This document shows positions 15,191 through 25,004 of a stretch of DNA of 40,567 bases, one piece after another; the stretch's first letter is position 1; every line of letters starts with the position of its first letter. A program made the translations under genes and the position numbers. The stretch is from Porphyromonadaceae bacterium (GTDB taxonomy: Bacteria > Bacteroidota > Bacteroidia > Bacteroidales > Dysgonomonadaceae), in the NCBI GenBank assembly GCA_021372865.1, contig JAJFTO010000006.1, positions 1 to 40,567 on the forward strand. Reading direction: 5' to 3'. The notes under the pieces were generated by a model. It made no database searches. It was given only the letters and a program-made list of their open reading frames with translations, and was not told the origin of the DNA.

Positions 15191-17446
15191 ATGATATTCG
15201 ATATCGATATGATCCGTGATGTGTACGCACATCTACCGGAAAAAATTAAACGAGCCAAAACAGTTTTACAACGCCCACTCACGCTGACAGAGAAGATTTT
15301 ATTTGCCCATCTCTCGCCTGGAACACTGTTGAAGGATTATAAGCGTGCAAACGACTATGTAGACTTTGCGCCCGATCGGGTGGCCATGCAGGATGCCACC
15401 GCACAGATGGCCTTGTTGCAGTTGATGAATTCCGGCCGCACCACCGTGGCTGTTCCCTCCACTGTTCATTGTGATCACCTGATTCAGGCCTATAAAAATG
15501 CGGAAACCGACCTACATACAGCAAACGTCACCAACCGCGAGGTATATGAATTTCTACGCGATGTATCCAACAAATATGGAATAGGATTCTGGAAGCCGGG
15601 CGCAGGTATCATTCATCAGGTGGTACTGGAAAACTATTCTTTTCCGGGAGGAATGATGATCGGGACTGATTCGCATACACCCAACGCCGGGGGACTGGGT
15701 ATGATTGCCATTGGCGTAGGTGGCGCAGACGCAGTGGATGTGATGGCTGGACTTCCCTGGGAACTGAAGATGCCCAAACTGATCGGAGTGAAGCTTTCAG
15801 GCAAACTCTCCGGCTGGAGTGCCCCCAAGGATGTAATCCTGAAGGTGGCCGGTATCCTCACTGTGAAAGGAGGCACGAATGCTGTCATTGAATATTTCGG
15901 AGAGGGTGCTGCCTCACTCTCCGCAACAGGCAAGGGAACCATCTGTAACATGGGGGCCGAGGTGGGAGCGACGACTTCCATCTTTCCTTTCGACCCGAAG
16001 TCGGCTGCCTACCTGGAGCAGACTGGCAGAAAAGAGGTGGCAGACGCAGCATCCGCGATCATGGAACACCTGCAGCCTGACCCGGAAGTAGTAGCCAATC
16101 CGGAAAAATATTACGATCAGCTGATCGAGATCAATCTCTCAGAGCTTGAACCCCATATCAACGGGCCATTCACGCCCGATGCCGCCTATACCATCTCCGA
16201 GTTTGGCGAGGCGGTGAAGAAAAATAACTATCCACGCAAAATGGAGGTGGGCCTTATTGGATCCTGCACCAACTCCTCTTACGAAGATCTTACCCGTGCT
16301 GTTTCTATCGTGAAGCAGGCCCGTGACGAGCATGTGCCAGTGAAGGCACAGTTTCTCATCAACCCAGGCTCGGAGCAAATACGGTATACCGCTGAGCGTG
16401 ACGGCATTCTTCAGGTATTTGAAGATGCCGGCGCCACCATCATCGCTAACGCCTGCGGCCCTTGCATCGGTCAGTGGAAACGCGAGGAGGAGGCCTCGGA
16501 ACGTGTCAACTCCATCGTTACTTCCTTCAACCGCAATTTTGCCAAGCGCAACGATGGCAACCCCAATACCCATGCTTTTGTAACCTCACCCGAGCTGGTG
16601 GCTGCGTTAACCATTGCGGGTGACCTCTGCTTCAACCCGCTGACCGACACGCTGGAGAATGCGGAAGGGAAGCAGGTGAAGCTGGCAGAGCCTACTGGTT
16701 ATGAGATGCCGCCGTTGGGCTATGAAGTGAAAGATGCGGGTTATCTTGTACCTTCACCCGATGGCAGGGAAGTAGTGGTATCCATAGATCCGGCTTCAAA
16801 CAGGTTACAGAAACTGGAACCATTCTCAGCATGGGATGGGAAGGATTTCAGCAATTTGCCGTTGCTGATAAAGGTGCAGGGAAAATGTACCACCGACCAC
16901 ATATCGATGGCGGGACCGTGGCTTCGCTATCGTGGACATCTCGACAATATTTCTGACAATATGCTGATTGGGGCGGTGAACGCTTTCAACGAAAGGACCA
17001 ACGCCGTTCTCAATCCCGAAACCAGGGAATATGAACCTGTACCTTCGCTGGCCCGGAAATTCAAAGCTTTTGGAGTGGGCTCTGTTGTGGTGGCCGAAGA
17101 GAACTATGGCGAAGGGTCGAGCCGCGAGCACGCCGCCATGGAGCCGCGACATCTGAATGTGAGGGTGATCCTGGTGAAGTCGTTTGCCCGCATCCACGAG
17201 ACCAACCTCAAGAAACAGGGCATGCTGGCTCTGACCTTTGTCAACAAGGATGACTACAACAAGGTGCAGGAGCAGGATAAGATCAGTGTGACGGGAATCA
17301 CCGGGTTTGCCCCCGGAAAAAATCTCACCATTGAGTTATTGCATCCCGATGGTTCAAGGGATAGCTTCGAGGCGTCCCACACCTACAATGAACAGCAGAT
17401 AGCCTGGTTCAGGGCCGGGAGTGCGTTGAATGCGATGAAAAAGTAA
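15191..17446 (+). CDS. acnA: Aconitate hydratase
   Basis: This enzyme interconverts citrate and isocitrate through a [4Fe-4S] cluster. The protein has 751 aa from the ATG at 15191 ([19 protein letters not shown]), which fits the family N-terminus. An upstream GTG at 15131 would add 20 residues and overlap the likely promoter. The cluster cysteines are C359 (GSCTNSSYE), C422 and C425 ([10 protein letters not shown]). '[10 protein letters not shown]', '[20 protein letters not shown]' and the swivel domain with '[20 protein letters not shown]' are all present. The length and arrangement resemble mitochondrial aconitase, as is common in Bacteroidota. The first isocitrate dehydrogenase gene follows after 22 bp. 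Confidence 0.96.
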   Translation: MIFDIDMIRDVYAHLPEKIKRAKTVLQRPLTLTEKILFAHLSPGTLLKDYKRANDYVDFAPDRVAMQDATAQMALLQLMNSGRTTVAVPSTVHCDHLIQAYKNAETDLHTANVTNREVYEFLRDVSNKYGIGFWKPGAGIIHQVVLENYSFPGGMMIGTDSHTPNAGGLGMIAIGVGGADAVDVMAGLPWELKMPKLIGVKLSGKLSGWSAPKDVILKVAGILTVKGGTNAVIEYFGEGAASLSATGKGTICNMGAEVGATTSIFPFDPKSAAYLEQTGRKEVADAASAIMEHLQPDPEVVANPEKYYDQLIEINLSELEPHINGPFTPDAAYTISEFGEAVKKNNYPRKMEVGLIGSCTNSSYEDLTRAVSIVKQARDEHVPVKAQFLINPGSEQIRYTAERDGILQVFEDAGATIIANACGPCIGQWKREEEASERVNSIVTSFNRNFAKRNDGNPNTHAFVTSPELVAALTIAGDLCFNPLTDTLENAEGKQVKLAEPTGYEMPPLGYEVKDAGYLVPSPDGREVVVSIDPASNRLQKLEPFSAWDGKDFSNLPLLIKVQGKCTTDHISMAGPWLRYRGHLDNISDNMLIGAVNAFNERTNAVLNPETREYEPVPSLARKFKAFGVGSVVVAEENYGEGSSREHAAMEPRHLNVRVILVKSFARIHETNLKKQGMLALTFVNKDDYNKVQEQDKISVTGITGFAPGKNLTIELLHPDGSRDSFEASHTYNEQQIAWFRAGSALNAMKK

Positions 17447-17468
17447 ATGGACCTTCACACACAAGACC

Positions 17469-18725
<1,257 letters not shown>

Positions 18726-18752
18726 GAAAAAGCATAAAAAGTAAAACAAAAG

Positions 18753-18781
18753 AGGCTGAGTGTATGTTAAAACGTCAGCCT
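18753..18781 (+). other. Hairpin between icd and citrate synthase
   Basis: AGGCTGA (18753-18759) pairs with TCAGCCT (18775-18781) around a 15-nt loop. It is not followed by T on the plus strand, so it is not a normal terminator for icd. On the minus strand a T-rich run follows it, but no minus gene is near. It may act as a processing or stabilising hairpin in the acn-icd-gltA-idh transcript. Confidence 0.4.
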
Positions 18782-18841
18782 TCCAGGAACAGGCTCCACA
18801 AAACATTTGCAGTATCATAACAAAAACAAACAGATAGAAAT

Positions 18842-20197
18842 ATGGACAATGAACAGTTGACGAAGATTTTATCGGATTCCATCGCTTTCACGAGCAACAT
18901 AGACAAGGATCTCTTTCCAAAAATGGGTGTAAAACGTGGCCTGCGTAATGAAGACCATTCCGGCGTACTTGCGGGACTTACCCGCGTGGGCGATGTGGTG
19001 GGCTATGAACGTCAGGAAGACGGAACACTGAAGCCGATACCCGGAAAACTTTACTACAGGGGCCTGGATGTGGAAGAACTGGTAAAAGGCATTCAGTCTG
19101 AAAACAGACTTGGTTTTGAGGAGACAGCCTATCTGCTTCTTTCCGGAAAATTACCCACCATAGATGAACTGGTAACGGTAAATTCTCTTCTTGCGCAGAC
19201 CATGCCGCTGAATCATACGGCTACCATGAATATTCTTTCGCTGAAAGGAAAGAATATTATGAACATCCTTGCCCGAAGTGTGCTGGAACTGTATGCTTAC
19301 GACGAAAATCCGGATGATATCTCACCAGAAAACCTCGTCCGACAGTCGGTGAACCTCATTGCCAAATTTCCTACCATCATCGCTTATGCCTATCAGGTAC
19401 TTCGTCACGATCAGATGGGCCGTTCACTGCATATCCGCCACCCATATGAGGATCGCTCTGTGGCAGAGAACTTTCTGTTCATGATGCAGGGGCGCGATAA
19501 ATATACCGAGCTGGATATTAAAATACTCGATCTTGCATTGATCCTCCACGCCGAACACGGCGGCGGAAATAACTCCACCTTCTCGGTGAGGGTTACCAGC
19601 TCCACGGAAACTGATACCTATTCTGCTATTGCTGCAGGTATCGGTTCACTCAAAGGTCCGCTCCATGGTGGTGCCAACATCAAGGTGATGGGAATGCTTC
19701 AGGATATGAAAAAGAATGTGAACGACTGGACAAATGTGAGTCAGATAGACAATTACCTGTTGAAGATCCTCCGCAAGGAGGCTTTCGACCGTACAGGCCT
19801 GATATATGGCATCGGGCATGCCGTATATACCATCAGCGATCCGAGGGCCGAACTACTGAAGTCAATGGCACGTGATCTGGCCATTGAGAAGGGACGTCTT
19901 GAAGAATTTGAATTCATGGAACTGATTGAACAGCGCGCAATAGAGGTGTTCCTCGGTTTCAAAAAAGAAACGGCGAAAGCAAGAACCTGTATCAACGTGG
20001 ACTTTTATTCGGGCTTCGTGTATGATGCCATTGGACTTCCCAGTGAAGTATTTACCCCGCTATTTGCCATGGCCCGTATCGTGGGCTGGTCGGCACACCG
20101 TATCGAGGAACTGAATTTCTCCAGCAAACGTCTCATCCGTCCGGCATACAAGAACGTGCGCGAGAAGCAACTTTTTGTTCCCATTAACGAGAGATAA
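18842..20197 (+). CDS. gltA: Citrate synthase
   Basis: This 451-aa enzyme condenses oxaloacetate and acetyl-CoA to citrate. Catalytic residues are present: H275 (GPLHGGAN), H326 ([15 protein letters not shown]) and D387 (CINVDFYSG), together with the '[16 protein letters not shown]' block around H236 and H239. It belongs to the longer Bacteroidota form with an ~80-residue N-terminal extension ahead of '[13 protein letters not shown]'. The intergenic stretch of 116 bp before it contains a hairpin. A type II isocitrate dehydrogenase starts 5 bp after its stop, so those two are surely co-transcribed. Confidence 0.96.
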   Translation: MDNEQLTKILSDSIAFTSNIDKDLFPKMGVKRGLRNEDHSGVLAGLTRVGDVVGYERQEDGTLKPIPGKLYYRGLDVEELVKGIQSENRLGFEETAYLLLSGKLPTIDELVTVNSLLAQTMPLNHTATMNILSLKGKNIMNILARSVLELYAYDENPDDISPENLVRQSVNLIAKFPTIIAYAYQVLRHDQMGRSLHIRHPYEDRSVAENFLFMMQGRDKYTELDIKILDLALILHAEHGGGNNSTFSVRVTSSTETDTYSAIAAGIGSLKGPLHGGANIKVMGMLQDMKKNVNDWTNVSQIDNYLLKILRKEAFDRTGLIYGIGHAVYTISDPRAELLKSMARDLAIEKGRLEEFEFMELIEQRAIEVFLGFKKETAKARTCINVDFYSGFVYDAIGLPSEVFTPLFAMARIVGWSAHRIEELNFSSKRLIRPAYKNVREKQLFVPINER

Positions 20198-20202
20198 AAT
20201 AT

Positions 20203-21423
20203 ATGCAAAAGATAAAAGTACAAAATCCGGTAGTGGAACTGGATGGAGATGAAATGACCAGAATTATCTGGTCATTTATCAAAGAGCAGCTGATATTGCC
20301 ATACCTCGATCTGGATATCAAATATTTCGACCTGAGTATCCAAAACAGGGATGCCACGGATGATCAGGTGACCATTGATGCAGCTGAGGCAATAAACAAA
20401 TACAACGTCGGCATCAAATGTGCCACCATCACACCCGATGAAGCACGTGTGAAAGAGTTTGGATTGAAGAAGATGTGGAAGTCGCCCAACGGCACCATCC
20501 GCAACATAGTGGGTGGTACTGTATTCCGTGAGCCGATCATATGCAGTAACATTCCTCGTTACGTGCAGGGATGGACCAAGCCTATTATCATTGGCCGCCA
20601 TGCTTTCGGGGATCAGTATCGTGCAACCGATACGGTGATCAAGGGAAAAGGCCGGCTGACAATGACTTTTACCGCTGAGAACGGGGAGACCCAAAGCTGG
20701 GAGGTCTTCAACTTTCGGGGCGATGGCGTGGCCATGGCCATGTATAACACAGACGAGTCGATCTACGGATTTGCCCGTTCCTCCTTTCAAATGGCGTTGA
20801 CAAAGAAGTACCCGCTTTATATGTCAACAAAAAATACCATCCTGAAGGCTTACGATGGCCGTTTCAAGGATATCTTTCAGGAGGTGTATGAAAATGAATT
20901 TAAAGAATTGTTCCAGAAAGCAGGTATCACTTATGAACACCGACTGATCGACGACATGGTGGCCTCGGCCATGAAATGGAACGGCGGTTTTGTTTGGGCC
21001 TGCAAGAACTACGATGGCGATGTACAGTCCGACACCGTGGCCCAGGGATTTGGTTCGCTGGGTATGATGTCCTCCATCCTGGTTACTCCCGACGGCAAAA
21101 CGGTAGAGGCTGAAGCAGCCCATGGTACCGTCACGCGTCACTATCGCCAGCATCAACAGGGAAAGGAAACCAGCACCAATCCCATCGCCTCCATCTTTGC
21201 ATGGACCGGTGGACTGACGCACCGGGGAAAGCTCGATCACAACCAGGAGCTCATCGATTTCTGTCAAAAACTGGAAAAGGTCTGCGTGGAAACGGTCGAG
21301 GGTGGTGAGATGACGAAAGACCTGGCGCTGCTGGTACATGGAAACAGTGCCTCGCGGGATACATGGCTCACCACGCAGGAGTTTCTGCAAGCTCTGAAAC
21401 GGAATCTGGAGAAGAGTTTTTAG
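20203..21423 (+). CDS. icd2: NADP-dependent isocitrate dehydrogenase, type II (eukaryote-like homodimeric)
   Basis: This 406-aa enzyme is of the type found in mitochondria and cytosol of eukaryotes and in some bacteria. It is only distantly related to E. coli Icd. '[16 protein letters not shown]' opens the protein. Substrate loops are '[20 protein letters not shown]' and '[12 protein letters not shown]'. '[20 protein letters not shown]' and '[18 protein letters not shown]' hold the metal aspartates. The cofactor loop reads '[20 protein letters not shown]' with R312-H313, the pair that contacts the NADP 2'-phosphate in the human and pig enzymes (R314-H315). NADP use is therefore well supported. 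It starts 5 bp after gltA. The gene symbol is a working label only. Confidence 0.94.
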   Translation: MQKIKVQNPVVELDGDEMTRIIWSFIKEQLILPYLDLDIKYFDLSIQNRDATDDQVTIDAAEAINKYNVGIKCATITPDEARVKEFGLKKMWKSPNGTIRNIVGGTVFREPIICSNIPRYVQGWTKPIIIGRHAFGDQYRATDTVIKGKGRLTMTFTAENGETQSWEVFNFRGDGVAMAMYNTDESIYGFARSSFQMALTKKYPLYMSTKNTILKAYDGRFKDIFQEVYENEFKELFQKAGITYEHRLIDDMVASAMKWNGGFVWACKNYDGDVQSDTVAQGFGSLGMMSSILVTPDGKTVEAEAAHGTVTRHYRQHQQGKETSTNPIASIFAWTGGLTHRGKLDHNQELIDFCQKLEKVCVETVEGGEMTKDLALLVHGNSASRDTWLTTQEFLQALKRNLEKSF

Positions 21424-21460
21424 ATGAATATAAAAGGAAAAGGTAAAAGATAATTCTGCT

Positions 21461-21772
21461 TTAATCGCATGCATTACCCCTTTTGGACAATGGCCAAAAT
21501 CTAAGGGGGGAATGGAATACAGAGGGATAAGAACCAAAAGATATACTTATGCCAAAACCCTTGAAGGGCCTTGGTTACTTTTTGATAACAAAGCCGATCC
21601 CTACCAATTAAGGAACTTGGTTTCAGATCCGGAATATAAACAAATACTTTTAATACTTGATAAACAACTGGATCAAAAGTTGGCGGAAACAAATGACCCG
21701 TTTCTCCCTGGGAATGCATATATCAAAAAGTGGGGATATGAAGTAGATGAGACCGGAACAATATCCCATTAA
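21461..21772 (+). pseudogene. 5'-truncated sulfatase remnant
   Basis: From about 21461 the frame reads LIACITPFGQWPKSKGGMEY and then RGIRTKRYTYAKTLEGPWLL, FDNKADPYQLRNLVSDPEY, ending ISH at TAA 21770-21772. This is the C-terminal ~100 residues of an S1 sulfatase: 'eYRgiRTkRYTYv', 'GPWlLyDNe.DPyQl.NL'. Homology to the family already appears before the first ATG (21512), and a stop lies at 21431. The gene has therefore lost its N-terminal catalytic part, including the Cys/Ser signature. It sits between idh (ends 21423) and the convergent GH106-like gene. I read it as a deletion leftover of a sulfatase gene once linked to the glycosidase operon. Confidence 0.8.
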
Positions 21773-21795
21773 GTGTGTAAGTAGATAACTCTCTG

Positions 21796-24700
21796 TTATT
21801 TTACCTTATACACTTTTAAAAACCGTAACTCCACTGGCCCCAATAACCCGGAAACCCTCAGATACTGTGCAGCGTCAGGTTGATTGAACTTGTTTATGTT
21901 GGTCTTTGTATGGCGCTGATCTTCGGGTAACTTACCATCACCTATCAGCCGGTTTGGCCACAGATTGGTGACAGCTACCTCGAGTCTGTTCTCGCCTTTT
22001 TGCAGGTACGCGGTCACATCCAACTGATAGGGGGCTGCCCAGTTCATGGTAAAGCAGTGTCCGTTCAGCGTCACGACTGCCATCTCATGCAGATTCCCGA
22101 GGTCGAGAAATACCTTCCTCCCTTTCATATTCTTCTTTTCCATCCTGAAAAGCTTCTTGTAAACCGCTGTTCCGGAATAATATTTGATTCCTTCATCCTC
22201 AAACTCTGTCCAGGACTTCAGTGTATCCACCACGCTCTTTTCCGGTGCGCCCCATGCCGGATCAAAATGGACATCCCAGCTTCCTTCAACTGCTACTGTC
22301 TGAATATCATCCCTTACTTTGATGGCCTTTGACTTGCCATCCGACCACTCTACCCTGTAGGCCCCCGCATCACGGAATGTCATGCTCCATCCATTGCGAT
22401 CCGATTGTGATTCTACCAGCGGACATTCGTCCGCCTTCACATCGGCTCCGGGAAATAATTGCCTGCCATCTTTTTCTACGCTCACGAGATGACGCGGTTG
22501 TTTTCCTTCCGTGAACACCACAAACACGGACTGCTCAGGCGCCAGGTGCAACGGCACAATAGTCCGTCCATTCTCTTCCCTGTACAGGATGACAGGTTTG
22601 ATTTCACCGGTCAACGGGTTCCAAAGCTGGGGAATCTTACCGCTCACCCTGAAGCTGCACTCCACCTGTTCATACCGGTCGGGGAGTGTGGTCAGATACC
22701 TGTACTGGAAATCATTGATTCCCTTTCGTGCAAATCGGTTCACCACGAAATAATAATCTCCATCCACGCTTGTCCTGTGAATGTAATCCAACGCTGTTTC
22801 GGGATCAGGACTGTGATACAGGAAATCGGGTGATACACCCTTTTCGGTCAACACCTCATTGATATTCTTTCCCCAAATCATCCGGCCCGCTCCGCAGCGG
22901 TTCTCCCTGATGTCCCTGCCATCAGTTTGTTTCCAGAGGCGATCAGCGATATCCCCGAGCTCCCTGTCACCCTCCGGCCAGCTGCCCAGTCCGCTGGTGC
23001 GTAACGGACGAGGTGCCACGACTGTTGCCCCTGCACGTACCAATTCCTCAACTTTCCGCAGCACTGCCAGGTCAATCTCCTCTTCAGGAGCCAGCACAAG
23101 TACCTGGTAACTCATCCCGTCCGGCAGGACAATCATCCCATCCCGGACAGATGCCCTTTGCAGGAGCACATCCCTGGAGCACTTATCCCAGTCGTATCCC
23201 TTGTCCAGTTCCGGATATTCCTCTTTCAAAAACACAAAATTGGGGACATCATCTCCATAGTAATACAGCACGTCTGCCGTAAAAAGACCTTGCTGCAGAA
23301 TGTAGCTGCAACGATTCAGGTAACTGATGAAGTCAGCCGATTGCTCCCACCATGTGGTATTGGGGTTGAGGTGAGTCCCGGCAAAGTATTCATTGCCCGG
23401 TATGCCAAATTCCTTCGGGGATGATGTAAATGTATGCCAGACGATGCGATTCACTCCGGAACAAAACACCCGGTCGATATTCGCTTTGAGGTCTCTGGGA
23501 GAACGTTCCCATTGCGGGCCGATACTGGTGGGCCCCTCCGCGGCCACGAACCGCTTCCCGTTGGTATGGGCCACACACGCACTTTGCTTTACCGCCAGAC
23601 GGTCTGCATCCGAAACGCGGTGCGTGTTGGAACGCGCCCAGAATTCGCCCTGGGGAAAATCACTGATGCCCATCACCCGGAGCGCATCCACGGGTGCCGA
23701 GTGCGGCCCGCCCGATTCCGGATGGATACCCAGTCCATTCCGGTGAGCCAGCTCGGCAAAGAGACGGTAATGATTCTCTGCCACACAATCTCCTACCGTT
23801 TTGCGCAGGTCGTGTAAAAAACGGATCGACACCTCCTGGCTTTCCACTACCCGCCCGGTCATCACCGGCAGATAACGGTCGAGCTCGTAACCGCGGAACC
23901 TTTTAAATTCTTCCGGAAAAGAGTTCGTCCAGTTCACCAGACCCATTTCCCAGCTATCCGTCTGCAGGTACTTCAAGCTGTTACCTGACTCCTTTGCAGC
24001 ATCAATTAACGGTTGTATGACGGTCTCACTAAAAAGTTTGAAAGCATCGGCATTCAGGTGATCCAGTGACAATCCAGACCACCCGTCACTCGTGGTGGAG
24101 GTACGGGCTCCCGTGCAGGTCCATCCGTAACGGATCACAAGCCATTCACCTTCCGGGGCATTCCACTCCAGCACCGTGCCATTGAACTGTGAAGTCAGAT
24201 CAATTATTTCAGCCGGATCGATTACAAAATCGGAATCGGGCCTCTCATATCCGTCACGAAGTTCGTGAAGGGGGTAGATGCCTTTCGAACCCATGAATTT
24301 ATTGAAGGACTTCTTGTCCCAGTTCGCGATTGCTTCATTTTTAATAGGTGTACCTGCAGGTGGCATAGGCATAGCCTGAACCATCACATCCTTGTAGATC
24401 AGGTTTTTGGCAGGTTGTCTCAGCTCAACCCGAACCCGCTTTCCGCCCTTCACCAGGGTATCGCTATAGACCAGCTTTTTCATTGCCATCTCTGGCGTGA
24501 TGGAAGGAGCTCCCGGGTTCCATCCGCTTTGGACATTGACACTCAGCTCAATGCCCAGCCTGTCGGCTTCACGTACCGCATGGCGGAACAGCTCCATCCA
24601 TGCAGGACTCATGAAAACCGGTCCTGCTGTCGTTTTAGTTGCTACAGTATAATTCGAACTGCCCGCATCGACGATTGAAGCGCCTCCATATCCCTTGGCG

Positions 24701-24924
24701 CTCATCTCTTCCAGATCACGGGTAATAGACTCCCTGGTCGCCATGCTGTTGAGCCACCACCAGTAACAACGCAAACGGGACTCGGGAGGAGGATTCGTAA
24801 AGCCCTCTCTGACCGACGACAATCGGGTCGTAAAATCCGTGCCCATCCTGTAATTTGGCTGAGCATGCAGGATAAATCCTGTAAGCATAAAAAACAGTAA
24901 ACCTTTTGCCCGTAATTTTCTCAT
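21796..24924 (-). CDS. GH106-like glycoside hydrolase (probable alpha-L-rhamnosidase), exported
   Basis: This protein has 1042 aa from the ATG at 24922-24924 (MRKLRAKGLLFFMLTGFILHAQ), which gives a clean signal peptide. An ATG at 24957 would add 11 residues. The start of the mature protein has 'FTNPPPESRLRCYWWWLNS' and 'ITRDLEEMSAKGYGGASIVD', the opening of large GH106-type enzymes. A (beta/alpha)8-like core follows ('SVNVQSGWNPGAPSITPEMA', 'LQTDSWEMGLVNWTNSFPEEF', 'HPESGGPHSAPVDALRVM', 'AAEGPTSIGPQWERSPRDL'). C-terminal beta-sandwich domains include a jelly-roll galactose-binding-like one near 930-1040 ('FLDLGNLHEMAVVTLNGHCF', 'GENRLEVAVTNLWPNRLIG'). GH106 enzymes release alpha-L-rhamnose. 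The family call is from recognised patterns and the exact substrate is open. It is the last gene of the minus-strand glycan operon. Confidence 0.82.
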   Translation of the reverse strand: MRKLRAKGLLFFMLTGFILHAQPNYRMGTDFTTRLSSVREGFTNPPPESRLRCYWWWLNSMATRESITRDLEEMSAKGYGGASIVDAGSSNYTVATKTTAGPVFMSPAWMELFRHAVREADRLGIELSVNVQSGWNPGAPSITPEMAMKKLVYSDTLVKGGKRVRVELRQPAKNLIYKDVMVQAMPMPPAGTPIKNEAIANWDKKSFNKFMGSKGIYPLHELRDGYERPDSDFVIDPAEIIDLTSQFNGTVLEWNAPEGEWLVIRYGWTCTGARTSTTSDGWSGLSLDHLNADAFKLFSETVIQPLIDAAKESGNSLKYLQTDSWEMGLVNWTNSFPEEFKRFRGYELDRYLPVMTGRVVESQEVSIRFLHDLRKTVGDCVAENHYRLFAELAHRNGLGIHPESGGPHSAPVDALRVMGISDFPQGEFWARSNTHRVSDADRLAVKQSACVAHTNGKRFVAAEGPTSIGPQWERSPRDLKANIDRVFCSGVNRIVWHTFTSSPKEFGIPGNEYFAGTHLNPNTTWWEQSADFISYLNRCSYILQQGLFTADVLYYYGDDVPNFVFLKEEYPELDKGYDWDKCSRDVLLQRASVRDGMIVLPDGMSYQVLVLAPEEEIDLAVLRKVEELVRAGATVVAPRPLRTSGLGSWPEGDRELGDIADRLWKQTDGRDIRENRCGAGRMIWGKNINEVLTEKGVSPDFLYHSPDPETALDYIHRTSVDGDYYFVVNRFARKGINDFQYRYLTTLPDRYEQVECSFRVSGKIPQLWNPLTGEIKPVILYREENGRTIVPLHLAPEQSVFVVFTEGKQPRHLVSVEKDGRQLFPGADVKADECPLVESQSDRNGWSMTFRDAGAYRVEWSDGKSKAIKVRDDIQTVAVEGSWDVHFDPAWGAPEKSVVDTLKSWTEFEDEGIKYYSGTAVYKKLFRMEKKNMKGRKVFLDLGNLHEMAVVTLNGHCFTMNWAAPYQLDVTAYLQKGENRLEVAVTNLWPNRLIGDGKLPEDQRHTKTNINKFNQPDAAQYLRVSGLLGPVELRFLKVYKVK

Positions 24925-25004
24925 AACTTTTCTTTTTATTGATCTGGAGCTACTCATGGTTTGAAGGTGACTTTGATGTGGATTCTTCCGTTTTCAGGCA
25001 GTTC

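Noticed and set aside
18753..18781. Hairpin considered as a terminator for icd
   Set aside because: No T run follows on the plus strand.
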